From NCBI GenBank assembly GCA_903842675.1, contig CAIMMQ010000095.1, forward strand, positions 1 to 40,957: DNA of 40,957 nucleotides. Direction: 5' to 3'. The stretch comes from an uncultured Actinomycetes bacterium (GTDB taxonomy: Bacteria; Actinomycetota; Actinomycetes; Nanopelagicales; Nanopelagicaceae). The notes under the pieces were generated by a model. The model did not search any database and was not told the origin of the DNA. It was given only the letters and a program-made list of their open reading frames with translations. A program made the translations under genes and the position numbers. The stretch's first letter is position 1. Every line of letters starts with the position of its first letter. Shown in pieces: positions 1 through 10,047 of the stretch.

Positions 1-70
1 CTCTACGTTCAAAGGTAAAGGGTTCTAATGGAGCGCTGGCGGATAAAACGGCATAACCTTTGGTTTTCAT
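1..70 (-). CDS. NAD(P)-dependent alcohol dehydrogenase, N-terminal fragment (gene runs off the window)
   Basis: Minus-strand ATG at 70 reads MKTKGYAVLSASAPLEPFTFERR, resembling the N-terminus of zinc-type NAD(P)-dependent alcohol dehydrogenases. It is too short for the ORF track. Confidence 0.65.
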   Translation of the reverse strand, partial: MKTKGYAVLSASAPLEPFTFERR

Positions 71-89
71 ATTTTTCCTTTGTCTTGTG

Positions 90-734
90 TCAGTTGCTGT
101 TGTTAAATGGTAGTGGATCAGGTTCTGCTGCGCGCGATGTGCGAGATGTTACCTTGCGCATATGGTGGCGACGGCAAAGCACCTCATAAGCGGTTTCATC
201 GTTCTTAGAGACATCCCCAACAACGACTTGTTCGCCTTCGGTAACCATCGACCCGCCAACAGTTCGAGCATTATGGGTTGCCCGTCGACCACACCAGCAG
301 AGGGCCTCAACCTGCAAGGTTTGAACTCGGTCAGCGAGTTCAACCAACCTTGCTGAACCTGGGAAGAGGGCGGTTCTAAAATCCGTCAAAATCCCAAAAG
401 CGTAAACATCAATACTTAAGCCATCAACGATGAGCGCTAATTGTTCAATTTGGTTTGCGGTATAAAATTGAGCTTCATCACAGATAATAAAATCAATGCG
501 CTCACCATGAGAGAGCTTTTCGACTACGAAGCGATGAATTTCTAATTCAAGGTCGACTTCAATTGCTTTGGTTTGTAGACCCAACCTGGAAGAAATTTGG
601 CCACGTCCAGCACGATCTTTGTTGGTAAAAATCAAACCAGTTCGACCGCGGCTTTGATGATTGTGGGCCGTTTGGAGTGCGAGAGTGGATTTACCGCTGT
701 CCATTGTGCCGCAGTAATAAATCAGCTCTGCCAC
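90..734 (-). CDS. tdk: Thymidine kinase
   Basis: P-loop CGTMDSGKSTLAL, DEAQF motif and the zinc-binding CWCGRRATHNAR region, typical of type II thymidine kinase. Confidence 0.95.
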   Translation of the reverse strand: MAELIYYCGTMDSGKSTLALQTAHNHQSRGRTGLIFTNKDRAGRGQISSRLGLQTKAIEVDLELEIHRFVVEKLSHGERIDFIICDEAQFYTANQIEQLALIVDGLSIDVYAFGILTDFRTALFPGSARLVELADRVQTLQVEALCWCGRRATHNARTVGGSMVTEGEQVVVGDVSKNDETAYEVLCRRHHMRKVTSRTSRAAEPDPLPFNNSN

Positions 735-830
735 GTTTTTCCTATCCGTTTGAATGGAAACCAGTTCTAATTGGTTGGACCGATTGGATCGGTTGTATCG
801 GCTATAACACTACTAAATAAAGTTAAACGT

Positions 831-913
831 GTCCGAGAGGGGACTTGAACCCCTAATCCCTTGCGAGAACTAACACCTCAAGCTAGCGCGTCTGCCAATT
901 CCGCCACCCGGAC
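831..913 (-). tRNA. tRNA-Leu (anticodon GAG)
   Basis: Reverse complement GTCCGGGTGGCGGAATTGGCAGACGCGCTAGCTTGAGGTGTTAGTTCTCGCAAGGGATTAGGGGTTCAAGTCCCCTCTCGGAC folds as a class II tRNA with a long variable arm. The anticodon loop is TTGAGGT; 3' CCA is not encoded. Confidence 0.95.
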
Positions 914-988
914 GAGGTAATTTTTCTTCTGGCGTAGGGTACCAAGCGCAGAGGGAACGGCACAATCCGACGGGTTTTGAGGCAAGAT

Positions 989-2308
989 ATGCACATGAGT
1001 GAAATCGATTTAAACCTTCTTGAAGAGGATTGCATCAAGATGTGTCAGGAATTGATTCGCATCCCGAGCGTTAATTTTGGCGAAGGTCGAGGTGATGAAA
1101 AGGCCGTCGCTGATTATGTTGCTGCCAAATTGGCTGAAGTAGGAATTGCTAGCGAATTAATCGTAACCGGTGAAAATCGGGTGAATGTTGTTGCAAAGAT
1201 TGAGGGAAGTAATCAATCGCGTCCTGGTTTGGTATTGCACGGTCACTTGGATGTCGTACCAGTGAATGCCGCAGATTGGTCGGTAGATCCATTTGGTGGA
1301 ATCATCAAAGATGGATACATCTGGGGTCGGGGCGCGGTCGACATGAAGGATATGGACGCAATGATTCTGGCGGTTGCCAGAGCATGGAAGCGCAGTGGAT
1401 TTATTCCGGATAGAAATATTCTTATCGTATTCTTCGCCGATGAAGAGGCGGGCAGTGAGTACGGTTCGCGTTGGTTAGTTAAAAATCGCCCTGAGATATT
1501 TGCGGGATACAGTGAAGCGATTTCTGAGGTTGGCGGTTTTTCGGTCACGCTAGATACTGGCGATCGCCTTTATTTCGTTGAGGGTGCACAAAAAGGTATT
1601 AACTGGTTGAAGCTGACCGCTAAAGGCGCAGCCGGACATGGTTCGTTTATAAATAATGAAAACGCAATAACAAAGTTGAGCAAGGCCATCGCTCGGATCG
1701 GCTCACATGAATGGCCGCAGATAGAGACCAAAACAGGCGCTAAATTTTTTAGAAAGATCGCGGAATTAACTGGAAATGCTTATGACGCTTCGAATGTGCG
1801 TCCGTTGTTGAAGCATATCGGTGGCGCGGCTCGCATGATGGGCGCAACGATTCAGAATACTTCTAATCCAACTATGTTGGAGGCGGGGTACAAGGCGAAT
1901 GTGATTCCACAAGTAGCAAGTGCGGTTGTTGATGGTCGTTTCCTTCCAGGTTACGAAGAAGATCTCCTAAAAACTATTGCTGAGATCGCTGGGCCTGATA
2001 TTGAAATTGAAGTTTTAGTTCGAGATAAAGCGTTAGAAGTTGAGTTTTCCGGGCCATTAGTTGATGCGATGTGCGCGGCGATTGCGGAATTCGATCCCGA
2101 AGGAATACCAGTCCCGTATTTAATGAGTGGTGGTACGGACAACAAAGCGTTATCTGATCTGGGAATTGTTGGTTATGGTTTTAGTCCAGTAAAACTTCCA
2201 CCAGAACTTGATTTCTTTGCTTTGTTTCACGGGGTAGATGAAAGAATTCCCGTTGACGGTTTGAAATTTGGAGTTAAAGTTCTTAATTCCTTCTTGCAAC
2301 GCTGTTAA
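989..2308 (+). CDS. M20/M28-type metallopeptidase (dipeptidase/ArgE/DapE-like)
   Basis: HGHLDVVPV, GRGAVDMKDMDA, DEEAGSEYG and GGTDNKAL motifs of the M20 family. ATG at 989 or 995 is preferred over the TTG at 977. Confidence 0.9.
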   Translation: MHMSEIDLNLLEEDCIKMCQELIRIPSVNFGEGRGDEKAVADYVAAKLAEVGIASELIVTGENRVNVVAKIEGSNQSRPGLVLHGHLDVVPVNAADWSVDPFGGIIKDGYIWGRGAVDMKDMDAMILAVARAWKRSGFIPDRNILIVFFADEEAGSEYGSRWLVKNRPEIFAGYSEAISEVGGFSVTLDTGDRLYFVEGAQKGINWLKLTAKGAAGHGSFINNENAITKLSKAIARIGSHEWPQIETKTGAKFFRKIAELTGNAYDASNVRPLLKHIGGAARMMGATIQNTSNPTMLEAGYKANVIPQVASAVVDGRFLPGYEEDLLKTIAEIAGPDIEIEVLVRDKALEVEFSGPLVDAMCAAIAEFDPEGIPVPYLMSGGTDNKALSDLGIVGYGFSPVKLPPELDFFALFHGVDERIPVDGLKFGVKVLNSFLQRC

Positions 2309-2317
2309 TTTAAATAG

Positions 2318-3268
2318 TTAATTTATTGCGGAAACTTCATCCAGCGCTATTCGAACTTGATCAGGTAGGACTATCTCTTCAACCGTTAGAATCCCACGTA
2401 GTTGCGCTGCGGTTCGCGCTCCAACAATTGCACTTGTAACTCCGAAACCATCGCGAACCCATGAGAGTGCAACTTCGATTGGTGAGTATCCGAGTCCTTC
2501 ACTCGCTACGCAAACTGCGTCAACTATTCTGCGCGAATTCTCACCGAGATAAGGTGAAACGAAGCCCGAGAAATGCGGGCTGGCACCACGTGAATCTGAA
2601 GGCGAGCCATTGCGGTATTTACCAGTAAGAACACCGCGCCCAAGAGGCGACCAAGCAAGGATTCCAATATTCATTTCTAACGCAGCAGGCATTACTTCGG
2701 ACTCAATCTCGCGATTTAAAAGTGAGTACTCACTCTGTTGCGAGATGATTGGCGCTTTTCCAAAGAATGGATTTTGTAAGGTGGCTGATCTAGCCAATTG
2801 CCAGCCGCTAAAATTTGATACGCCAACATAACGAGTACGCCCAGAGGAAACAGCCTGATCGATTGCCGAAAGAGTTTCTTCAAGTGGAACTAACGGGTCC
2901 CAGGTATGAATTTGCCAAAGGTCAATGTGGTCAACGCCCAATCTGGCAAGTGATTTATCAAGATCATTTAGGAGATTGCCGCGCGAATTGTTAACAGATC
3001 TTTCACCGTTCGCGAATGAGATCCCGGCTTTGGTTGCGAGAATGATTTCATCACGATTGGCTAGCGTCCCGATAAATCCGCCCAGTACCCGTTCTGCATC
3101 GCCATCGCCATAGACCGCTGCGGTGTCGATCAGGTTTCCGCCAGATTCGAGGAATGTTTTAAGTTGATCCGCGGCTTCATGTTCGTCGGTATCTCGGCCC
3201 CAAGTCATAGTTCCGAGGGCCAATCTTGAAACGCGAAGACCAGAGTTGCCCAGCGTCCGCTTTTCCAT
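2318..3268 (-). CDS. Aldo/keto reductase
   Basis: RTLGNSGLRVSRLALGTMTWG, LIDTAAVYGDGDAE, DHIDLWQIHTWD and GVSNFSGWQLA motifs. Confidence 0.93.
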   Translation of the reverse strand: MEKRTLGNSGLRVSRLALGTMTWGRDTDEHEAADQLKTFLESGGNLIDTAAVYGDGDAERVLGGFIGTLANRDEIILATKAGISFANGERSVNNSRGNLLNDLDKSLARLGVDHIDLWQIHTWDPLVPLEETLSAIDQAVSSGRTRYVGVSNFSGWQLARSATLQNPFFGKAPIISQQSEYSLLNREIESEVMPAALEMNIGILAWSPLGRGVLTGKYRNGSPSDSRGASPHFSGFVSPYLGENSRRIVDAVCVASEGLGYSPIEVALSWVRDGFGVTSAIVGARTAAQLRGILTVEEIVLPDQVRIALDEVSAIN

Positions 3269-3316
3269 GTCCTGACCCTAGCAAGCAGGGCACTCAATAA
3301 TCGGTAACCTTGCCTT

Positions 3317-3985
3317 GTGCGCGTCAACAGTGAGATTTACCTAATCCGGCATGGTCACTCAACGGCCAATTTAAAGAACGTTTTGGCAGGTCGCGTTGGC
3401 TCTGTGCACCTTTCCCCGAAAGGTATCGATCAAGTTGAAAAGCTTTCTGCACGATTAAGCACGGTTGAATTTGCAAGATTCATAAGCAGCCCATTAGATC
3501 GTTGTTTAGAAACGATAGGGCCGATTGCTGTGTCTCGCTCTAAATCAATTCCCAAATCCGGAATCGAGCGGAATAAGGCATTTTTAGAGATGGATTACGG
3601 TTCATGGTCTGGCAAAAAATTAGCACTTTTATCTAGGAAGAGCCTTTGGAAATCCATTCAAGCGGCGCCAAGTACGGTGCGATTTCCAGATGGCGAAAGT
3701 TTCAATGAGATGAGCACGAGAGTAAATGAGGGATTGTTCGCGGCTGCGCAATCTGGAAAACGCATTGCCATTTGCACTCATGGTGATGTAATAAAAGTAT
3801 TACTGGCAAATGCGTTGGGAATGCATTTGGATACTTTTCAGCGGATAAGTATTGATCCAGCATCAATTTCTATAATTCAAATGAGTGCTTCCGGAAGTCG
3901 CGTTCTGCTCATGAACGATACGGCTCATCTGGCTTCCAATAAAACAGGCACTTCGCAAGCTGTTTTGGGTGGCGGAAGTGGATAA
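3317..3985 (+). CDS. Histidine phosphatase family protein (MSMEG_4193-type)
   Basis: LIRHGHSTAN catalytic motif and CTHGDVIK second histidine. Lies in the conserved block with DUF3090, SCO1664-like and mshC genes. Confidence 0.9.
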   Translation: MRVNSEIYLIRHGHSTANLKNVLAGRVGSVHLSPKGIDQVEKLSARLSTVEFARFISSPLDRCLETIGPIAVSRSKSIPKSGIERNKAFLEMDYGSWSGKKLALLSRKSLWKSIQAAPSTVRFPDGESFNEMSTRVNEGLFAAAQSGKRIAICTHGDVIKVLLANALGMHLDTFQRISIDPASISIIQMSASGSRVLLMNDTAHLASNKTGTSQAVLGGGSG

Positions 3986-4550
3986 TCCAATTATTTATGA
4001 ACATGATTTTGTTGATCGATTCATCGCCGGAACTGTAGGACCACCAGGCGAGCGGGCTTTTTTCTTGCAGGTTTCATCGCCAATAGGTACTCATACAGTC
4101 GCGGTAGAAAAATCCCAAGTAGCTGCATTAAGCGAAAAATTATTGGAGATGATCGGAGAATTGCGTCGCAGTAAACTTGCGAGTTTAGATGAATTGGGAC
4201 TTCCGGCTTTAATTGATAACGCCAATCTTGAATTTCCGTTGGATGAAGAGTTCCGTGCCGGTTTGATCGGTATTTCTTGGGAGAGTACGAATCAGCGTAT
4301 TGCAGTTGAGATCCAAAGTATTTCTGAGGAGACCGACGCAGATTTTAACGATCCTTCCGAATTGATGAGTATCGAAGATCAAGACCCACTCGATATATTA
4401 CGATTCAATTTAAGGATTAATCAGGCGCGTGGATTTTGTGATCGCTCCAAATCGCTATTAGCCGGTGGTCGCCAACCTTGTCCCTTCTGCGGATTACCAA
4501 TAAATGGCGATGGACATCTATGCCCAAGGGCGAATGGTTACCGCCGGTGA
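3969..4550 (+). CDS. DUF3090 family protein
   Basis: Starts VAEVDNPIIYEHDFVDRFIAGTVGPPGERAFFLQ (GTG start). C-terminal CPFCGLPINGDGHLCPRANGYRR is typical of DUF3090; overlaps neighbours on both sides. Confidence 0.88.
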   Translation: MAEVDNPIIYEHDFVDRFIAGTVGPPGERAFFLQVSSPIGTHTVAVEKSQVAALSEKLLEMIGELRRSKLASLDELGLPALIDNANLEFPLDEEFRAGLIGISWESTNQRIAVEIQSISEETDADFNDPSELMSIEDQDPLDILRFNLRINQARGFCDRSKSLLAGGRQPCPFCGLPINGDGHLCPRANGYRR

Positions 4551-5242
4551 GCGTTGCTCCTGAAATTTCACAGTTAGTTGAAACGAACGAGTTAGAGGTT
4601 ATTGGACGTCTTGTGGATGCATCAAACGCGACTCTTCTTGCGCGGATTACGCCAGAAATCCAAGTTATCTATAAACCAATTGCGGGTGAGCGCCCACTTT
4701 GGGATTTTCCAGAAGGTTCATTAGCCGGGCGTGAGGTAGCCGCCTTTTATATAAGCGAACTAGGAAACTTTGGTTTGGTTCCATACACGACTTTGCGTGA
4801 AGGCCCTTATGGTTTAGGAGCAGTACAAATTTGGGTTGAAACTGATGAGGAAATAGATGTTGTCGAAGTGGCGCAACAGGAGCTCCCGAATCTGAGGTCA
4901 ATGGCGCTCTTTGACGCCATCATCAATAACACCGATAGAAAATTTGGTCACATTTTGTTTGTCGATCTTGAGAAGATCTATGGAGTTGATCACGGGGTTA
5001 GTTTTCACGTCGAAGATAAATTGCGTACAGTTTTATGGCAATGGAGTGGCGCGGCGCTAAACGCAAACGAGGTTGAACAGATCAAAGATCTCCTTGACCA
5101 GCTTGATGAAAAATATCTAACAACTTTAATCAGTCCGGCTGAAGTAACGGCGCTCCGGTTTCGAATAACTAGACTATTAGAAAATGGTGTTTTTCCAGAA
5201 CCTTCACCGGATTGGCCAGCCGTTCCTTGGCCACCGTACTAA
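4520..5242 (+). CDS. SCO1664 family protein
   Basis: YKPIAGERPLWDFPEGSLAGREVAAFYISE and FDAIINNTDRKFGHIL kinase-like motifs; located next to DUF3090 and mshC. The internal ATG (MPKGEWLPP) at 4520 is more plausible than 4478. Confidence 0.85.
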   Translation: MPKGEWLPPVSVAPEISQLVETNELEVIGRLVDASNATLLARITPEIQVIYKPIAGERPLWDFPEGSLAGREVAAFYISELGNFGLVPYTTLREGPYGLGAVQIWVETDEEIDVVEVAQQELPNLRSMALFDAIINNTDRKFGHILFVDLEKIYGVDHGVSFHVEDKLRTVLWQWSGAALNANEVEQIKDLLDQLDEKYLTTLISPAEVTALRFRITRLLENGVFPEPSPDWPAVPWPPY

Positions 5243-5283
5243 AATCTGATATTTCGTTATGGCTTCTGAACTATGATTAGCGC

Positions 5284-6528
5284 ATGCGCAGCTGGCCGAC
5301 GGTAGTTATTCCACCGCTTAACCATGAATTACCACCTCTGAAATTACGTCTTACCTCAGGCAAATTAGAAAATAGCTCTGCCCACTTTCGGATGTATGTA
5401 TGTGGGATCACTCCATACGATGCGACTCATCTGGGGCACGCAGCTACCTACCTAACTTTCGACCTTATTAATCGCTATACCCAATTGCAAAATCGCAAGG
5501 TTTCTTTTGTGGAAAATATTACCGATATAGATGATCCACTACTTGTGAGAGCAGAGCGCGATGCAACTGATTGGCAAAGTTTGGCAACATCGCAAATCGA
5601 GCTGTATGCGGGGGATATGTCTGCTTTGCGGATTTTGCCACCTGAGTATTTTGAATCAGTAACGCAATCAATGGAGTTAATAGTTTTGGCTGTTACGAAA
5701 GTCATTGACGCAGGTTTCACTTATTCACTCGACGGGGATATTTATTTCAGGTCCAAAGATTTTCTGGATGAATTGCCAATTCCGTATGAGCAGGCTTTAT
5801 CCGAATTTGCCGAACGTGGTGGGGATCCAAAGCGTCCCGGCAAAGAGGAACCACTCGATCCACTTCTTTGGCTCGCAAATAAACCAAACGAGCCAGGTTG
5901 GCCTGCACCATTTGGGTTTGGCCGGCCGGGATGGCATATTGAATGTTCAGTAATCGCACTTCGCTATCTCCTTGGCGCCGATTACCTCGAGTCAAAGATT
6001 GACCGAGAATTTTGTATCGATCTACAGGGTGGTGGCAGTGATTTAATTTTCCCTCACCATTTCATGTCAGCAATTCTCGCAAAAGTTTTAACTGGCAAAC
6101 CTTTCGCCGCTGGGTATTTACATACCGGGATGGTTGGACTTGATGGTGAAAAAATGAGTAAAAGTAAGGGAAACCTGGTTTTTGTTTCCAAGTTACTTAA
6201 GTCGGGCGTTGACCCGATGGTTATTCGTTTTGCGCTGTTGCAAAATAGATATTCAAGTGATCGAATGTGGACAGATGACGTTCTGCATCAGGCAACTTTG
6301 AAAGTTGCAAAATTGCGTAGCGCACTCGCCCGAATGGAAGTAGCGCAAACTTCGACGGTGATTGATGGAGTCATATCAGCGCTCTCAGATGATTTAGATA
6401 CTCCTAAGGCCCTAGAACTGCTTGATGTCTGGGCATCTAATACTGAATCGGCTAAATTTTCCGAATTAATAGGCAGTGCAGGGGAGTTGTCTAGAGCCCT
6501 GGATTCACTTCTTGGTTTAGCTCTCTAG
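5284..6528 (+). CDS. mshC: Cysteine--1-D-myo-inosityl 2-amino-2-deoxy-alpha-D-glucopyranoside ligase (mycothiol ligase)
   Basis: CysRS-like ligase with MYVCGITPYDATHLGHAATYLTFD, GWHIECSVIA, GGGSDLIFPHH and KMSKSKGN. The short C-terminus and the neighbourhood fit MshC. Confidence 0.92.
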   Translation: MRSWPTVVIPPLNHELPPLKLRLTSGKLENSSAHFRMYVCGITPYDATHLGHAATYLTFDLINRYTQLQNRKVSFVENITDIDDPLLVRAERDATDWQSLATSQIELYAGDMSALRILPPEYFESVTQSMELIVLAVTKVIDAGFTYSLDGDIYFRSKDFLDELPIPYEQALSEFAERGGDPKRPGKEEPLDPLLWLANKPNEPGWPAPFGFGRPGWHIECSVIALRYLLGADYLESKIDREFCIDLQGGGSDLIFPHHFMSAILAKVLTGKPFAAGYLHTGMVGLDGEKMSKSKGNLVFVSKLLKSGVDPMVIRFALLQNRYSSDRMWTDDVLHQATLKVAKLRSALARMEVAQTSTVIDGVISALSDDLDTPKALELLDVWASNTESAKFSELIGSAGELSRALDSLLGLAL

Positions 6529-6558
6529 AGTTAGTTGATTAAGGTAGCCTTCTCCTAA

Positions 6559-9500
6559 ATGGTTAAATCTTCAACGCTTCGAACCGCGATGTCCACGCGA
6601 GTAATAATTGCAGATGGTGCAATGGGCACGATGTTGCAAGCCGAAAATCCAAGTCTGGAAGATTTTCAAGGCCATGAAGGCTGCAATGAAATACTAAACG
6701 TATCGAGACCGGATATTGTCAAAGAAGTTCACCGTAAATATTTTGCTGTTGGTGTTGACGCAGTTGAAACTAATACTTTCGGAGCAAACTGGGCGAACCT
6801 TGCAGAGTATGGAATTGAAGATCGTATTTATGAGTTAGCTTTCGCCGGTGGAAAACTGGCTAAGGAAGTAGCCGAAGAGTTTTCAACAATAGATAAGCCG
6901 CGTTGGGTTTTAGGTTCACTTGGACCCGGAACCAAACTACCGACACTTGGTCATACTGAATACGATAAATTAAAAAGCGCCTATTTCACGGCTTCGTGTG
7001 GTTTATTGGATAGCGGTGTTGATGCACTTTTGATCGAAACCACCCAAGATTTATTGCAAGCCAAGGCGGCAGTTAATGGCGCCAGAGAAGCTATCGACAA
7101 GTCAGAGCGAGATGTAGTTTTGATTGCGCAGGTAACGGTAGAAACCACCGGAACTATGCTTCTTGGTTCTGAGATTGGCGCGGCGCTAAACGCGCTTGAA
7201 CCTTTGAAAATTGATTTGATCGGGCTTAATTGTGCAACCGGTCCAGCCGAAATGAGCGAACATCTTCGAACTTTAAGTAAGAATTCACAGGCTGGTATTT
7301 CGGTGATGCCCAATGCGGGCTTGCCAGTTCTTGGGGCCAATGGAGCGACTTATCCGCTCTCACCGGTGGAATTGGCGGATTATCTTGCGAACTTTGTTGA
7401 ATCTTACGGCTTAACGCTCATAGGTGGTTGCTGCGGGACCACGCCGGAGCATTTGCAAGCTGTCGTGGATAAATTAGGAAACCATCCCATTGTTGCGCGA
7501 AAAATTTCACCAGAAATAGGTGCTTCTTCGCTCTATCAATTTGTACCCTTTAGGCAGGACCTGACTTATTTAGCGATTGGTGAACGGACAAACGCCAACG
7601 GCTCTAGGGCCTTTCGCGATGCCTTGCTAGCAGAAGATTGGCAAACATGCGTTGAAATTGCTCGTGATCAAATCCGTGATGGTGCACATATGTTGGACCT
7701 ATCGGTTGATTATGTTGGTCGAAACGGTGTTGCAGATATGAAGGAATTGGCTTCTAGGTTCGCCACAAGTTCCACTCTTCCAATAGTTCTTGATTCAACA
7801 GAACCAGCAGTGTTACAAGCGGGCTTAGAACATTTGGGCGGACGCTGTGTCATTAACTCGGTTAATTATGAGGATGGCGATGGAGCTAATTCACGTTTCG
7901 CCCGAATTATGCCGCTAGTTGTTGAACACGGCGCCGGCGTAGTTGCTCTCACTATTGATGAAGAGGGTCAGGCAAGAACTGCGGAATGGAAGTTGCGGAT
8001 TGCCAGGCGCCTAATAAATGATCTAACGCAGAAGTGGGGGATGAAGGTCGGGGATATTCTCATCGATTGTCTGACTTTCCCAATTGCAACCGGTCAGGAA
8101 GAGACGCGCAAGGATGCAATCGAAACTATAAGTGCGATAAAGGAACTAAAGTCAGAGTTCCCGGACGTTCAAACCACCTTGGGCGTGAGCAACGTGTCGT
8201 TCGGATTGAATCCCGCCGCTCGAATTGTGCTTAATTCTGTTTTTCTGGCCGAATCTGTTACTGCTGGCTTAGATTCTGCAATCGTCCATCCCTCAAAAAT
8301 TACTCCTATGGCGCGAATTGAAGAGAAAATAAAGGCCGTTGCGTTAGATCTGATTTACGATCGACGTACTTTTGATGCCGAAGGAAACTGCACTTACGAT
8401 CCATTGCAGGTATTTCTTGAACTTTTCGATGGGGTAGAAGCAAAATCGAACAAATTAACGCGCGCCGCTGAACTTGCCGCCCTACCATTAGCAGAACGCT
8501 TGGAGCGTCGCATCGTTGACGGGGAAAAAGTTGGCTTAGAGGCGGATTTGATGGAAGCGATGGCGACCGGGATTTCACCATTGGCCATAATCAATGATCA
8601 TTTACTTTCTGGAATGAAGATCGTTGGTGAATTATTCGGAAAAGGTGAAATGCAGTTACCTTTCGTTCTGCAATCTGCCGAAGTGATGAAAACAGCTGTC
8701 GCGATTCTTGAACCTCATATGGAGAAGAGCGATGACGCGGGTAAGGGAAAGATTTTGCTGGCAACAGTAAAGGGCGATGTCCACGATATTGGCAAAAATT
8801 TGGTTGACATCATCCTTTCAAATAATGGTTACACGACGGTAAATATCGGAATTAAGCAGACGATCAATCAGATTATTGATGCGGCAACCGAATCAGAAGC
8901 CGATGTGATCGGGATGAGTGGGCTATTAGTTAAGTCCACAGTCATTATGCGAGAAAATCTGGAGGAGATCTCCAGCCGAGGGTTAGCCGAAAAATGGCCT
9001 GTGATCTTGGGTGGCGCAGCGCTGACTCGCTCCTTTGTAGAACAAGATCTCGCTGGTGAGTTCAGTGGCGAAGTTCGTTACGCGAAAGATGCTTTTGAGG
9101 GGCTGCGCCTAATGGATGCAATGATGGGTGTGAAACGTGGCGTGCCTGGCGCTTCTTTGCCGCCCCTGAAAGAACGTAAAACACCCAATACCCGATTAAA
9201 CAAAGAAGCTAATTTGGATACCAGTCGTTCGGATGTGGCCATTAATAATTCGTTGCCAGTTCCACCGTTTTATGGATCTAAAGTTGTTAAGGGAATACAG
9301 CTCGCCTCTTACCTAGAGATGTTGGATGAACGTGCGCTCTTCGTTGGCCAATGGGGTTTGCAGGGTAAGCGTGGTGAATATGAAGCGATGGTAGAAAATG
9401 AGGGGCGTCCTAGACTGCGTTCGCTATTAAATGAAGTTCAATCTCAAGGTTGGTTAAACGCTGCAGTTGTTTATGGCTATTTCCCTTGTTACAGCGAAGG

Positions 9501-10047
9501 AAATGATTTGGTCATCTTGCATCACGAAGGACCAAATGAGGGAAGCGAGAGAGTGCGCTTTACCTTCCCAAGGCAATCGCGCGATCGACGCCTATGTTTA
9601 AGTGATTTTTTTAGAAGTAAGGAAAGTGGCGAAATTGATACCGTCGCTTTCCATATCGTAACTATGGGGCAGTCGGTCAGTGAAGCCAGTGCGAAATTGT
9701 TTGCCGACAATCATTACCGGGAATACCTAGAATTACATGGCCTATCAGTGCAGTTAACCGAAGCACTCGCCGAAGCTTGGCATGGACGTATTCGCGAAGA
9801 GCTCGGTTTCAATCAGGAAGATTCGCCAGATCTGTCCCAAATTTTGGATCAAGGCTACCGAGGATCTAGATATTCGTTTGGCTATCCTGCCTGCCCGAAC
9901 TTGGAGCAACAACGTGAGTTATGCGAATTGCTCAATCCCGAGCGAATTGGCGTTGAGCTTTCCGAAGAATTCCAATTACATCCGGAGCAATCTACGTCGG
10001 CGATAATCGTGCATCACCCAGAAGCAAAGTATTTCAACGCAACGTGA
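6559..10047 (+). CDS. metH: Cobalamin-dependent methionine synthase
   Basis: Full 1162-aa architecture: Hcy-binding domain (ADGAMGTMLQ, GGCCGTTPEH), pterin-binding domain, B12-binding domain (GDVHDIGKNLV) and activation domain (SFGYPACPNLEQQ). Confidence 0.97.
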   Translation: MVKSSTLRTAMSTRVIIADGAMGTMLQAENPSLEDFQGHEGCNEILNVSRPDIVKEVHRKYFAVGVDAVETNTFGANWANLAEYGIEDRIYELAFAGGKLAKEVAEEFSTIDKPRWVLGSLGPGTKLPTLGHTEYDKLKSAYFTASCGLLDSGVDALLIETTQDLLQAKAAVNGAREAIDKSERDVVLIAQVTVETTGTMLLGSEIGAALNALEPLKIDLIGLNCATGPAEMSEHLRTLSKNSQAGISVMPNAGLPVLGANGATYPLSPVELADYLANFVESYGLTLIGGCCGTTPEHLQAVVDKLGNHPIVARKISPEIGASSLYQFVPFRQDLTYLAIGERTNANGSRAFRDALLAEDWQTCVEIARDQIRDGAHMLDLSVDYVGRNGVADMKELASRFATSSTLPIVLDSTEPAVLQAGLEHLGGRCVINSVNYEDGDGANSRFARIMPLVVEHGAGVVALTIDEEGQARTAEWKLRIARRLINDLTQKWGMKVGDILIDCLTFPIATGQEETRKDAIETISAIKELKSEFPDVQTTLGVSNVSFGLNPAARIVLNSVFLAESVTAGLDSAIVHPSKITPMARIEEKIKAVALDLIYDRRTFDAEGNCTYDPLQVFLELFDGVEAKSNKLTRAAELAALPLAERLERRIVDGEKVGLEADLMEAMATGISPLAIINDHLLSGMKIVGELFGKGEMQLPFVLQSAEVMKTAVAILEPHMEKSDDAGKGKILLATVKGDVHDIGKNLVDIILSNNGYTTVNIGIKQTINQIIDAATESEADVIGMSGLLVKSTVIMRENLEEISSRGLAEKWPVILGGAALTRSFVEQDLAGEFSGEVRYAKDAFEGLRLMDAMMGVKRGVPGASLPPLKERKTPNTRLNKEANLDTSRSDVAINNSLPVPPFYGSKVVKGIQLASYLEMLDERALFVGQWGLQGKRGEYEAMVENEGRPRLRSLLNEVQSQGWLNAAVVYGYFPCYSEGNDLVILHHEGPNEGSERVRFTFPRQSRDRRLCLSDFFRSKESGEIDTVAFHIVTMGQSVSEASAKLFADNHYREYLELHGLSVQLTEALAEAWHGRIREELGFNQEDSPDLSQILDQGYRGSRYSFGYPACPNLEQQRELCELLNPERIGVELSEEFQLHPEQSTSAIIVHHPEAKYFNAT

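Noticed and set aside
149-356. ORFs opposite or alternate-frame to thymidine kinase
   Set aside because: Overlap the well-supported tdk gene and show no recognisable domain.
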